Source: Rhodocyclaceae bacterium (GTDB taxonomy: Bacteria; Pseudomonadota; Gammaproteobacteria; Burkholderiales; Rhodocyclaceae). Taken from it: a stretch of 54,003 bases of DNA. Below the pieces are notes generated by a model. That model had not been told where the DNA came from, ran no database searches, and saw only the letters and a program-made list of their open reading frames with translations. The stretch is taken from the NCBI GenBank assembly GCA_022072095.1, contig JAJVIJ010000016.1, forward strand, positions 1-54,003, written 5' to 3'. Numbering within the stretch: position 1 is the first letter of the stretch; each line of letters starts with the position of its first letter. Below, piece after piece: positions 42,196 to 51,074 of the stretch. The position numbers were made by a program, and so were the translations under genes.

Positions 42196-43400
42196 TAATC
42201 TTACTGTGCCATTAAAAGCAATGTATTGTAGGCACTTCGTTCCCGTTCGGAAGGAGCGATGGGTGCCAGCCAGCGATTTGAGCGATACATGGACCACTTG
42301 GCAGCGGGACTTGGGCACGCGACCGGCACGCGGGACTGAAGGGCTACTGCACCGGGCTGATGTTGCCCTTGTCGCGCAAGCGCGTGGAGCCGAAGGCGGC
42401 GCGGGTGGATCCGCTGCACGCGAGCGCCCGACATCAGTCGCTGCACCCCTTTGTGGCCAAGGCCGAGAGGTCCGACGAGGAGCTGCTGCGGCGTGTTGCA
42501 CAGTGGGCAGTACCGAAGATGGCGCTGTCCGGCGGAGCCTGCTGGATCATTGACGACACCGGCTTTCCGAAGAAGGGCAAGCACGCGGTGGGCGTGGCAC
42601 GGCAATACTGCGGGGTGCTGGGCAAGCAGGACAGCTGCCAGGTGGCGGTCAGCGTTTCGCTGGCCAGGGAGCAGGCCAGCTTGCCGGTGGCCTATCGGCT
42701 GTATGTGCGCTACGGCGGGAAGGGGCGCCCGCGCGGTCGTCCCGCGCCGTAAGCGTGCGCGTCAGCCGGTATCCGTCAACGACTTGGCCCACGCGCTTCC
42801 GGCCGGCGCCTTCCAGACGATCCGCTGGCGCGAAGGCTCGAATGAGACGCTCAGCGGGCGCTTTGCCGCTGTTCGGGTGCGTCACGCCGGCGGCAACATG
42901 GGCAAGGCCCGCTTGCACCCCGAGCAGTGGCTGTTGATCGAATGGCCGGCCGGCGACGCCGACCCGCTCAAAGATCATCTGTCGACGCTGCCCGAAGAGA
43001 TCCCCCTGAACGACTTGGTTGCCCGGGCGCACATGCGCTGGCGCATCGAGCGCGACTACCAGGACTTGAAGCAGGAGCTGGGGCTCGGCCATTATGAGGG
43101 ACGGGGCGGCGCGGCTTTCACCATCACGCGACGCTGAGCATCGCGGCCTACGGGTTCCTGCTCACCGAACGCCTCGCCGCCGGCAAGCCCGTCGGCGCCA
43201 AAAAACTTCGTCGCCAGCCAAATCCCTGCGCTTCCTGCGGATTACCTCCCTCGCGGCAGCCTGGCGCGCACAGCGACATGTCTCAGACTCGATCACCACG
43301 ATCCGATACCAACTCGGCTTTCAGTTGATCGCCCGCCTCGCGCAATGCCCGTGCTGCGGGCGCGAAAACACAAGACGACATTTGTGACGCAGTAAGACTA
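42196..43400 (+). mobile_element. Degenerate IS701-family insertion sequence
   Basis: Ends are set by an imperfect 16-base inverted repeat: TAATCTTACTGTGCCA (42196-42211) against the reverse complement of 43385-43400, TAGTCTTACTGCGTCA (13 of 16 match). The transposase reading ends at the right repeat. At about 1.2 kb it is shorter than a complete element of this family because of an internal deletion. No clear target duplication seen. Confidence 0.75.
42259..43387 (+). pseudogene. IS701-family transposase, multiply frameshifted and internally deleted
   Basis: Pieces in order: QRFERYMDHLAAGLGHA (start 42259, after AAGGAG), shift, DRHAGLKGYCTGLMLPL ... IIDDTGFPKKGKHAVGVARQ, PVAYRLY, shift, QPVSVNDLAHALPAG ... 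RWRIERDYQDLKQELGLGHY, shift, HHHATLSIAAYGFLL, shift, RHVSDSITTIRYQLGFQL ... CPCCGRE. These are the usual blocks of IS701-type DDE transposases. About 100 residues between PVAYRLY and QPVSV, which hold the second catalytic Asp in family members, are missing. Four frame changes and the deletion make it inactive. Confidence 0.88.
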
Positions 43401-43476
43401 CGTGAACTGGATAAAAAGGTACATCCTTTCCCATGACGACCGCGCAGTCCGCCAGGCACCGCGCCTGCCAAGCTGT

Positions 43477-44403
43477 TCAGACGACCGCTTCCTGCTTTTC
43501 CTTCTTTGGCTTGACGAGTTGCTCGCGCGAGACGCCCAGCCACATCAGCAGGGGGCTCGCCACCAGCACCGAGGAATAAATTCCGAACAGGATGCCTATG
43601 GTCAGCGCCAGCGCGAAGTAGAACAGCACCTCGCCGCCGAACACCAGCATGGCCAGCACCATCATCTCGGTCGAGCCGTGGGTGATGATGGTGCGCGAAA
43701 TGGTGCTGGTGATCGCATGGTTGATGACCTCGGCCGTGCTCAGGCCGCGCTTATTCCTGAAGGTTTCGCGCACGCGGTCGAAGACCACGACGGATTCGTT
43801 CACCGAATAGCCGAGCACGGCGAGCACGGCAGCCAGCACCGGCAGCGAAAACTCCCACTGAAAGGCGGCGAAAAACCCGAGAATGATGATTACATCGTGA
43901 AGATTGGCGATGATCGCCGAGACCGCAAAGCGCCATTCGAACCGCGCGGCGAGGTAGAGCACGATGCCGACGATCACGAACAACAGCGCGAGCGCGCCGT
44001 CGGTGGCCAGCTCCTTGCCGACCTGCGGTCCGACATACTCCACGCGCTTGATCTCGGGCGCAGGGCCGCCGGCGGCAGTCAGTGCCTGTGCGAGGCGTTC
44101 GCCCAGCTTGTCGGCCCCGGCCGTGCCCGTGACGCGGATCAGCACGTCGCGTGCGCTGCCGAAGTTTTGCACCTGAGCGTCCTGGTAGCCGGCCGTCGCC
44201 AGTGCATTGCGCACTCGCTCGATGTCCGGTGGCGCGGGATAGCTGACCTCCACCAGCGTGCCGCCGGTGAATTCGACGCTCAGATGCAGGCCACGTGTCG
44301 CCAGAAAAAACACGGCCAGCAAGAACGTCAACAATGAAATCACGTTGAATATCAACGCGTATTTCATGAACGGCAGGTCTTTGCGAATACGGAAAAATTC
44401 CAT
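43477..44403 (-). CDS. secF: Protein translocase subunit SecF
   Basis: Inner-membrane partner of SecD that uses the proton gradient to aid protein export. The 308 residues contain six membrane helices, the first at about 14-36, a periplasmic P1 loop with SVEFTGGTLVEVSY, and the conserved helix motif GYSVNESVVVFDRVRE. The last helices end with SPLLMWLGVS. A normal length. It follows secD by 71 bases on the same strand; a relic IS ends 76 bases downstream. Confidence 0.97.
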   Translation of the reverse strand: MEFFRIRKDLPFMKYALIFNVISLLTFLLAVFFLATRGLHLSVEFTGGTLVEVSYPAPPDIERVRNALATAGYQDAQVQNFGSARDVLIRVTGTAGADKLGERLAQALTAAGGPAPEIKRVEYVGPQVGKELATDGALALLFVIVGIVLYLAARFEWRFAVSAIIANLHDVIIILGFFAAFQWEFSLPVLAAVLAVLGYSVNESVVVFDRVRETFRNKRGLSTAEVINHAITSTISRTIITHGSTEMMVLAMLVFGGEVLFYFALALTIGILFGIYSSVLVASPLLMWLGVSREQLVKPKKEKQEAVV

Positions 44404-44474
44404 CTGCTGCTCCGTGTGGGCGCGCCGCTAGTGGCCGCAACCGTGCAATCTGAATCGCTGGGCGACTGCGCGCT

Positions 44475-46379
44475 TCAGGTCTTGAGGGCCGGCTGCCAGA
44501 CCTGCCCGATCGACAGGCGTTCCAGCTTGCGTCGACCGCCGTAAATCCAGTTCACCAGCGCGCGTGACATGACGACCGCACTGAACATGGAGGTCAGTAT
44601 GCCGAGGCAATGGACGACGGCGAAGCCGCGCACCGGTCCCGAGCCGAAGATGAGCAGCGCCAGGCCGGCGATCAGCGTCGTGACATTGGAGTCCAGAATG
44701 GTGTCGAAGGCACGCTCGTAGCCGGCGCGGATCGCGGCCTGCGGCGTCACGCCGTTGCGCAGCTCCTCGCGGATGCGCTCGTTGATCAGCACATTGGCGT
44801 CGATGGCCATGCCCAGCGTCAGCGCGATCGCGGCGATGCCCGGCAGCGTCAGGGTCGCCTGCAGCAGCGACAGCAGCGCCACCAGCAACAGCAGGTTGAC
44901 GCCCAGCGCCAGCACCGAGATGGCACCGAACAGCATGTAGTACGCGACCATGAACACGGCGATGGCAAGGAAACCGCCGAGTGTGGAATTGAAGCCTCTG
45001 GCAATGTTCTCCGCCCCCAGACTGGGACCGATCGTGCGTTCCTCGATGAAATCCATGGGCGCCGCCAGCGAGCCGGCCCGGATCAGGATCGCCAGATCGT
45101 TGGTCTCGCGCGTGGTCTGGAAGCCCGAAATCTGGAAGCGCGCGCCCAGCTCGCTCTGGATCGTCGGCGCGGTCAGCACCTCGCGCTTGTTTTTCTCGAC
45201 CAGCAGGATCGCCATGCGCCGCTTGATGGACTCGCGCGTGACGTCGCGTATGATGCGCGCCCCAGCCGCATCCAGCTCGACACTGACGATCGGCTCGTGG
45301 CTTTGGCCATCGAAATTCGAAGCGGCATTGACGAAACGATCTCCGGTCAGCACCACCTGCTTGGACAACAGAATGGGCTCGGTACGGCCATCGCGATGGC
45401 GCAGCGTGAACAGCTCGGTGCCGAACGGCACCTGACCGGCGAGCGCGGCCTCGAGCTTGGCCGGATCGTAGTTCTTGGCGTCGCTGCGCGGTTCGGCATG
45501 CGCCTCCACCATGCGCACTTCCAGCGATGCCGTGCGGCCGATGATCTCCTTTGCCTTGGCGGTGTCCTGCACGCCCGGCAGCTGCACGACGATGCGGTCG
45601 GCGCCCTGTTGCTGCAAGACCGGTTCCGCGACGCCCAGCTCGTTGATGCGATTGTGCAGCGTCGTTATGTTCTGCTTGACGGCCGTCTCCTGCACCTGCC
45701 TTTCGGCCACCGGACTCAGACTGGCGCTCAGCAGTGTTTCGTTGTTCTCGGTGCGCTCCTGCAGCACCAGATCGGGCTGGGTCGAGGCGAGCAGAGCGCG
45801 CGCGCGGCCCGCTGCTTCGGCTTCGCGAAAGCGCAAAGTGATGCTGCGGTCCTCGCGCTGAATGCCACCGTGCCGGATCGATTTGTCACGCAGTGCGCTG
45901 CGCAGATCGGCCGCGATCGCATCCAGGCGCTTCGCCACCGCGGCTTTCTGGTCGACCTGCAGCAGGAAGTGCACGCCACCGCGCAGATCCAGGCCCAGAT
46001 ACATCGGCCGTGCGCCGAGTGCGAGCAGCCAGGATGGCGATTTCGGCACCAGATTGAGCGCAACCGTGAAATCCGGGTTCGACGGGTCGGGATTGAGCGC
46101 GCGTTCGAGTGCGTCCTTGCCCTTGAGCTGGGACTCGGTGATGGCAAACCGCAGCCGCACGCCGGAAGCATCGGCTATCAGTCCTTCATGGTTCAGCCCG
46201 GCGCTGGCAAGCGCCTTCTCGGCGCGCTCGACGAGCGCCGCATCCACCTTCAGGGTCACCTTGGCCGACGATATCTGCACCGCCGGCGCGTCGCCGAAGA
46301 AGTTGGGCGCCGTGTACAGGCTGCCGACCAGCAGCGCCAATACCACGATCAGATTGACCCAGAACGGATAGCGGTTCAT
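44475..46379 (-). CDS. secD: Protein translocase subunit SecD
   Basis: 634-residue inner-membrane protein with one N-terminal helix (8-24), a large periplasmic P1 head (about 30-445) and five C-terminal helices. Seen: GLDLRGGVHFLLQVD near residue 128 (the D1 motif), RINELGVAEPVLQQQGADRI, a helix-4 region with TLPGIAAIALTLGMAIDANVLINERIREEL (conserved Asp in AIDANV for proton coupling), and FGSGPVRGFAVVHCLGI. Full length. Lies 34 bases after yajC. Confidence 0.97.
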   Translation of the reverse strand: MNRYPFWVNLIVVLALLVGSLYTAPNFFGDAPAVQISSAKVTLKVDAALVERAEKALASAGLNHEGLIADASGVRLRFAITESQLKGKDALERALNPDPSNPDFTVALNLVPKSPSWLLALGARPMYLGLDLRGGVHFLLQVDQKAAVAKRLDAIAADLRSALRDKSIRHGGIQREDRSITLRFREAEAAGRARALLASTQPDLVLQERTENNETLLSASLSPVAERQVQETAVKQNITTLHNRINELGVAEPVLQQQGADRIVVQLPGVQDTAKAKEIIGRTASLEVRMVEAHAEPRSDAKNYDPAKLEAALAGQVPFGTELFTLRHRDGRTEPILLSKQVVLTGDRFVNAASNFDGQSHEPIVSVELDAAGARIIRDVTRESIKRRMAILLVEKNKREVLTAPTIQSELGARFQISGFQTTRETNDLAILIRAGSLAAPMDFIEERTIGPSLGAENIARGFNSTLGGFLAIAVFMVAYYMLFGAISVLALGVNLLLLVALLSLLQATLTLPGIAAIALTLGMAIDANVLINERIREELRNGVTPQAAIRAGYERAFDTILDSNVTTLIAGLALLIFGSGPVRGFAVVHCLGILTSMFSAVVMSRALVNWIYGGRRKLERLSIGQVWQPALKT

Positions 46380-46413
46380 GACCGACCCCGAGCGCGCGGT
46401 GCCAGGGCAGCCA

Positions 46414-46746
46414 CTACAGGTTCTTCAGCGTGCCCTTGGGCAGCAGTGTCGCGATGGCCTGCTTCTGCACCGCGATCTCGACGCCGTCGGCGATCTCGAC
46501 ATGCAGATAGTTCTCGCCCATGCGACTGATGCGCCCGGCGATGCCACCCTGGGTCACCACCTCGTCACCCTTTTGCAGGCCGCCCAGCATCGCGCGATGC
46601 TCCTTGGTGCGCTTCATTTGCGGACGGATCATCAGGAACCACAGCACGACGGCCATGATGATGAGCGGCAGCATGCCCATCAGGCCGCCGGTCGGATCCT
46701 GGGCTGTTCCGCTGGCGGTTTGGGCGTAGGCAGGGGCGATCAACAC
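46414..46746 (-). CDS. yajC: Preprotein translocase subunit YajC
   Basis: Small Sec accessory protein, 110 residues as in E. coli. GTG at 46746 with CGGAG five bases upstream is the preferred start; the frame stays open upstream to 47262 but that is antisense to another gene. It has one membrane helix (GMLPLIIMAVVLWFLMI), then the family motif RPQMKRTKEHRAMLGGLQKGDEVVT and a small SH3-like domain with GGIAGRI. First gene of yajC-secD-secF. The tgt and queA genes usually found upstream are absent. Confidence 0.95.
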   Translation of the reverse strand: MLIAPAYAQTASGTAQDPTGGLMGMLPLIIMAVVLWFLMIRPQMKRTKEHRAMLGGLQKGDEVVTQGGIAGRISRMGENYLHVEIADGVEIAVQKQAIATLLPKGTLKNL

Positions 46747-46857
46747 GGTGACTCCGGTTCGGAAATGAGGCCGCGCAGTATACCAGCCGGGAATCGCGGC
46801 AGTCGGCGCGGTCACGCGCCGTATAATCCACACTTCCATCGAGACTCTTGACGCAGC

Positions 46858-47187
46858 ATGCGACGCCTGTCTTGTCTTCTTGGCTTCGGTTTGATGTCTC
46901 TGCTTGCGACGCCGGTCTGGGCGCAGGGGTTGCGCGCGTTCCCGGTGGATGCGCGGCGCGCGCAGTTGGAGCCGGCTGACACGGGCCGAGTCCTGCTCGA
47001 CGGCCGCGCGTACGCGCTGTCGCCCGGGGCGCAGATTCGAGACATGGCCAACCGCATCGTCATGCCGGTCGCGCTCGTCGGGCCGGTGCTGGTTCGCTTT
47101 CAACTCGATGGTCAGGGTTACGTGCACCGCATATGGGTGCTGACGGCAGACGAGGCGCGCCTGCGCACGGCCGCAGACCGTCGTTGA
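46858..47187 (+). CDS. Small exported protein of unknown function
   Basis: 109 residues with a clear signal peptide (basic start MRRLS, hydrophobic core, ATPVWAQ cleavage). The mature part of about 87 residues reads as a compact beta-rich domain (VLLDGRAYALSPGAQIRD, VMPVALVGPVLVRFQLDGQG). It is divergent from yajC and 55 bases ahead of miaB on the same strand. Family not recognised; similar small proteins precede miaB in some proteobacteria. Confidence 0.72.
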   Translation: MRRLSCLLGFGLMSLLATPVWAQGLRAFPVDARRAQLEPADTGRVLLDGRAYALSPGAQIRDMANRIVMPVALVGPVLVRFQLDGQGYVHRIWVLTADEARLRTAADRR

Positions 47188-47242
47188 GGCCGCCCGCCGG
47201 CATGGGCCGAGCGTGGGGTGTGGGACCTGGATGTTGGGATAA

Positions 47243-48613
47243 ATGGGCAAAGTCTTCATCAAAACCTTCGGTTGTCAGATGAACGAGTACGATTCGGCGA
47301 AGATGGCCGATGTGCTGCGCGCGGCCGAAGGGCTGGATCAGGCTGCGAGCGCCGAGGAAGCCGACGTGATCCTGTTCAACACCTGTTCGGTGCGCGAAAA
47401 GGCGCAGGAAAAGGTGTTTCACGACCTCGGCCGCATCCGGCATCTGAAAAAGGCCCGGCCGGAGCTGCTGATCGGCGTCGGCGGCTGTGTCGCCAGCCAG
47501 GAGGGGGACGCGATCGTCGCACGGGCCCCCTATGTCGACGTGGTGTTCGGGCCGCAGACGCTGCACCGTCTGCCCGAGCTGCTCGAGGCGCGTCGCCGGA
47601 CCGGCCGGCCGCAGGTGGATATCCGCTTCCCGGAAGTCGAAAAATTCGATCATCTGCCGCCGCCCCGGGTCGAGGGCGCCAGCGCCTTCGTGTCGATCAT
47701 GGAGGGCTGCTCCAAGTATTGCAGTTTCTGCGTGGTGCCCTATACCCGTGGCGAGGAGGTCTCGCGGCCGCTGCCGGATGTGCTGACCGAAATCGCCGAT
47801 CTGGCTTCCCGCGGCGTGCGCGAGGTGACCCTGCTCGGGCAGAACGTCAACGCCTATCGCGATCCGGCAGCCGGCATCGATGCCCAAGCCGATTTTGCGT
47901 TCCTGCTCGAATGCGTGCATGAGCTGCCCGGCATCGAACGCATTCGCTACACCACCTCACATCCGCGCGAAGTCACGGACCGCCTGATCGCTGCCTACGC
48001 ACACCTGCCGAAGCTGGTTTCGCACCTGCATCTGCCGGTACAGTCCGGCTCGGACCGGGTACTGGCTGCGATGAAGCGCGGTTACACGGTGCTGGAATAC
48101 AAATCGCTGGTCCGTCGCCTGCGCAAGCAGCGCCCGGACCTGTCGCTGTCATCCGATTTCATCGTCGGCTTTCCCGGCGAAACGGCGGAGGATTTCGAGA
48201 AAACGCTGGCGCTCGTGGACGAATTGGCGTTCGATGCCTCGTTCAGTTTCGTGTTCAGCCCGCGCCCGGGCACGCCGGCGGCCGAGCTGCCCGACGACAC
48301 GCTGCCGCAGCTCAAGCTCGAGCGGCTCGCGCGCCTGCAGGCCCTGATCGAGCGCAACGCGCGGTCGATATCGGCGCAGATGGTCGGGCGCGTGGAGCGC
48401 GTCCTGGTGGAGGGCCAGGCGAAGAAGAACGCCCTCGAATGCTCCGGTCGTACCGACAACAATCGGGTCGTGAACTTTCCCTTGCCCGAGGCGCACGCCG
48501 ACCGGGGCGTCCACGCCTGCATCGGCACATTCGTTCCGGTGCGCATTACCGAGGCACTGCCGCACAGCCTGCGCGGCCAGCCGGTGCGACTCGATGCGGC
48601 GGCCGACCGTTGA
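47243..48613 (+). CDS. miaB: tRNA-2-methylthio-N6-dimethylallyladenosine synthase MiaB
   Basis: Radical-SAM methylthiotransferase acting on i6A37 of tRNAs. In 456 residues: the UPF0004 domain binds an auxiliary 4Fe-4S cluster through Cys in [23 protein letters not shown] and VGGCVASQ. The radical SAM cluster is [16 protein letters not shown] (C-x3-C-x2-C) near residue 157. A C-terminal TRAM domain binds tRNA ([21 protein letters not shown]). Start [10 protein letters not shown] is standard. First gene of a conserved miaB-phoH-ybeY-corC-lnt row. Confidence 0.98.
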   Translation: MGKVFIKTFGCQMNEYDSAKMADVLRAAEGLDQAASAEEADVILFNTCSVREKAQEKVFHDLGRIRHLKKARPELLIGVGGCVASQEGDAIVARAPYVDVVFGPQTLHRLPELLEARRRTGRPQVDIRFPEVEKFDHLPPPRVEGASAFVSIMEGCSKYCSFCVVPYTRGEEVSRPLPDVLTEIADLASRGVREVTLLGQNVNAYRDPAAGIDAQADFAFLLECVHELPGIERIRYTTSHPREVTDRLIAAYAHLPKLVSHLHLPVQSGSDRVLAAMKRGYTVLEYKSLVRRLRKQRPDLSLSSDFIVGFPGETAEDFEKTLALVDELAFDASFSFVFSPRPGTPAAELPDDTLPQLKLERLARLQALIERNARSISAQMVGRVERVLVEGQAKKNALECSGRTDNNRVVNFPLPEAHADRGVHACIGTFVPVRITEALPHSLRGQPVRLDAAADR

Positions 48614-48658
48614 CGCCACTGACGACTATCGTGCCCGGCTCGTCCTGCCACTGCTCTC

Positions 48659-49642
48659 GTGGCTCGCCCAGGCGATGATGGGTTGCCCCGCTTGAAAAGT
48701 CGCGCCGTCAGCGTCCGGCTTACGCCGTCGGACAATGAACGCTTGGCCAACCTGTGCGGGGCGCTGGATGAAAATCTGCGTCAGCTGGAATCGGCCTTCG
48801 ATATCGCGATTGCACGGCGCGGCGATCGCTTTCGTATCGAAGGCGATCACGATCAGGCGCTGATGGCTGCGCATGCGATCCAGTACTTCTACCGCCACGC
48901 CGAGCGCACGCTGGGTATCGAGGATATCCAGCTGGGCCTGATCGAGCTGGCCAATCAGACCCAGGCCGGTCGCCCGGCCGCCGGCCTGGCGACGCGCCGA
49001 CCCGATCTGCATGGCCGTACCGCCAGCCAGGTGGCGTATTTGGAAAACATCCGCACGCACGACATCACGTTCGGCATCGGTCCGGCCGGTACCGGCAAGA
49101 CCTATCTGGCCGTGGCCTCGGCCGTCGACGCCCACGAACGTGAGCAGGTGCAGCGCATCGTGCTCACCCGGCCGGCGGTCGAGGCGGGCGAGCGGCTTGG
49201 GTTCCTGCCCGGCGATCTCGCCGCCAAGGTCGACCCCTATCTTCGCCCGCTGTACGACGCGCTCTATGACTTGATGGGTTTCGACAAGGTCGGCAAGCTT
49301 TTCGAGCGCGGCACGATCGAGATCGCGCCGCTCGCGTATATGCGCGGGCGCACGCTGAACAACGCTTTCGTCATACTCGACGAGGCGCAGAACACGACGC
49401 CCGAACAAATGAAGATGTTCCTGACCCGGATAGGCATCGGCGCGCGCGTGGTGGTCACCGGCGACCCGACACAGGTCGATCTGCCGAAAGGGCAGAAGAG
49501 CGGCCTGCTGGAGGCCTGCGAGCTGCTGCGCGCGGTCCGGGGCATCGCCGTCACCGAGTTCCACATGCAGGATGTGGTCCGGCATCCGCTGATCGCGCGC
49601 ATCGTCGCCGCCTACGAGGAGCACGGCCGGGATGGCCGCTAG
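48659..49642 (+). CDS. phoH: PhoH-family ATPase (YbeZ)
   Basis: Cytoplasmic P-loop ATPase linked to ribosome and RNA quality control with YbeY. The 327-residue protein has an N-terminal KH-like part and a PhoH domain with Walker A FGIGPAGTGKTYLA near residue 140, VLTRPAVEAGERLGFLPGD and Walker B VILDEAQNTTPEQMK. VTGDPTQVDLP and SGLLEA complete the family pattern. GTG at 48659 is the first start and gives the usual length, but no strong ribosome-binding site decides it; TTG at 48683 or 48692 is possible. Its end overlaps ybeY by 11 bases. Confidence 0.95.
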   Translation: MARPGDDGLPRLKSRAVSVRLTPSDNERLANLCGALDENLRQLESAFDIAIARRGDRFRIEGDHDQALMAAHAIQYFYRHAERTLGIEDIQLGLIELANQTQAGRPAAGLATRRPDLHGRTASQVAYLENIRTHDITFGIGPAGTGKTYLAVASAVDAHEREQVQRIVLTRPAVEAGERLGFLPGDLAAKVDPYLRPLYDALYDLMGFDKVGKLFERGTIEIAPLAYMRGRTLNNAFVILDEAQNTTPEQMKMFLTRIGIGARVVVTGDPTQVDLPKGQKSGLLEACELLRAVRGIAVTEFHMQDVVRHPLIARIVAAYEEHGRDGR

Positions 49643-50177
49643 CTCCACGTTGTCACTCGCCTTGCGTTGCGCGGTGCGCTCGCCGTGGCGTCCGAGCCGG
49701 GCGCAGATCCTGCGCTGGCTGCGCGTGGCGATCGCCGCGAGTGACTGCCGGCATGCCGAACTCGGTGTGCGTCTCGTGGGCAGCGAGGAGGGGCGCGCGC
49801 TGAATCGCGATTACCGCGGGCGCGATCACGCCACGAATGTGCTCGCGTTCGCCTATTCGCCCCCGCCAGCCATGTCGGGCGATCTGGTCATCTGTCTGCC
49901 GGTTCTGCTGCAGGAGGCCGCCGCCCAAGGCAAATCTCCGGTCGCGCATTGCGCCCACCTGATCATTCATGGCTGCCTGCATCTGCTCGGTCACGATCAC
50001 GAGACCGAGGCTCAGGCGGAGGCCATGGAGGCACTGGAGCGCCGATTGCTGGCGGGGCTCGGCCTGCCGGACCCGTATCGGTCCGCGCCGGGTTCGCCCG
50101 TCGCCAACGCGGTCATGGCCGACGGCCCGACGCCGTCGTCGCTCGTCGCTCGCCGATCGGACGCCATGACGCGCTGA
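49632..50177 (+). CDS. ybeY: Endoribonuclease YbeY (rRNA maturation factor)
   Basis: Zinc-dependent RNase needed for 16S rRNA 3' maturation and ribosome quality control. 181 residues. The zinc motif H-x3-H-x5-H is seen in HLIIHGCLHLLGHDHE at about residues 109-124, preceded by TNVLAFAY. A C-terminal tail of about 30 residues (after LPDPYRSAP) is longer than in E. coli and looks disordered. The start lies inside the 3' end of phoH, implying coupled translation. Confidence 0.94.
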   Translation: MAASSTLSLALRCAVRSPWRPSRAQILRWLRVAIAASDCRHAELGVRLVGSEEGRALNRDYRGRDHATNVLAFAYSPPPAMSGDLVICLPVLLQEAAAQGKSPVAHCAHLIIHGCLHLLGHDHETEAQAEAMEALERRLLAGLGLPDPYRSAPGSPVANAVMADGPTPSSLVARRSDAMTR

Positions 50178-50205
50178 ACCCCCGCTCAGGCCCTCATTCG
50201 CCCAC

Positions 50206-51060
50206 ATGGACCCTTCCTTACATGGCCGACGCTCGCTGATCGAGCGCATCTCCGCGTTGCTGTCGCGTGCCCCGGAAGATCGCGAGCAGTTGCTCGGACT
50301 GCTGCACTCGGCTTTCGAACGCAACCTGCTCGACAGCGATGCGCTGGGCATCATCGAGGGTGCGCTCGCAGTCTCGGACATGACCGCCAGCGATGTCATG
50401 GTGCCGCGTGCGCAGATGGACATCATCGATCTGGACGCCCCGCTGGACAACATCGTCGCACGCGCGATCGAAACCAATCATTCCCGCTTTCCGGTGATCG
50501 GCGCGAGCCGTGATGATGTCGTCGGCATTTTGCTCGCGAAGGATCTGCTGCGTCTGGTCACGGGCCGGGAAAAAGCGTTGGGGGCATTGCTGCGGCCGGC
50601 GGTGTTTGTGCCCGAGTCCAAGCGGCTGAATGTGCTGCTCAGGGAGTTTCGCATCAGCCGCAACCACATGGCCATCGTCGTCGATGAGTATGGCGGCATC
50701 GCCGGTCTGGTGACCATCGAGGATGTGCTCGAACAGATCGTCGGCGACATCGAGGACGAATTCGATTTGGACGAGGACACCGACAACATCCGGCTCGACC
50801 CGTCCGGGCGTTACCGCGTCAAGGCGGGCACCGAAATCGGTGTCTTCAACGATGCTTTCGGCACGCATTTCTCCGACGACGATTACGACACCCTCGCCGG
50901 CCTTATCCTGCACGAACTGGGCAGACTGCCCAAGCGCGGCGAAGTGCTCGATCTGGCCGGACTGCGCGTCACCGTGCTGCGTGCGGACAGCCGCAGGCTG
51001 CATACGCTGCTCGTCGACCCGCCATCGACCACCGGGGGAATGTCGGAGGGAGGCACATAA
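50206..51060 (+). CDS. corC: HlyC/CorC-family CBS-domain protein (YbeX)
   Basis: Cytosolic 284-residue protein with two CBS domains (about 60-185: VMVPRAQMDII, HSRFPVIGASRDDVVGIL, VVDEYGGIAGLVTIEDVLEQIVGDIEDE) and a C-terminal CorC_HlyC domain (about 200-275). Linked in enterics to magnesium/cobalt efflux with CorA and to ribosome function via ybeY linkage. No membrane helices, unlike longer CNNM/CorB proteins. Lies 28 bases after ybeY. Confidence 0.94.
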   Translation: MDPSLHGRRSLIERISALLSRAPEDREQLLGLLHSAFERNLLDSDALGIIEGALAVSDMTASDVMVPRAQMDIIDLDAPLDNIVARAIETNHSRFPVIGASRDDVVGILLAKDLLRLVTGREKALGALLRPAVFVPESKRLNVLLREFRISRNHMAIVVDEYGGIAGLVTIEDVLEQIVGDIEDEFDLDEDTDNIRLDPSGRYRVKAGTEIGVFNDAFGTHFSDDDYDTLAGLILHELGRLPKRGEVLDLAGLRVTVLRADSRRLHTLLVDPPSTTGGMSEGGT

Positions 51061-51074
51061 TCCGGGCGAGCGGT

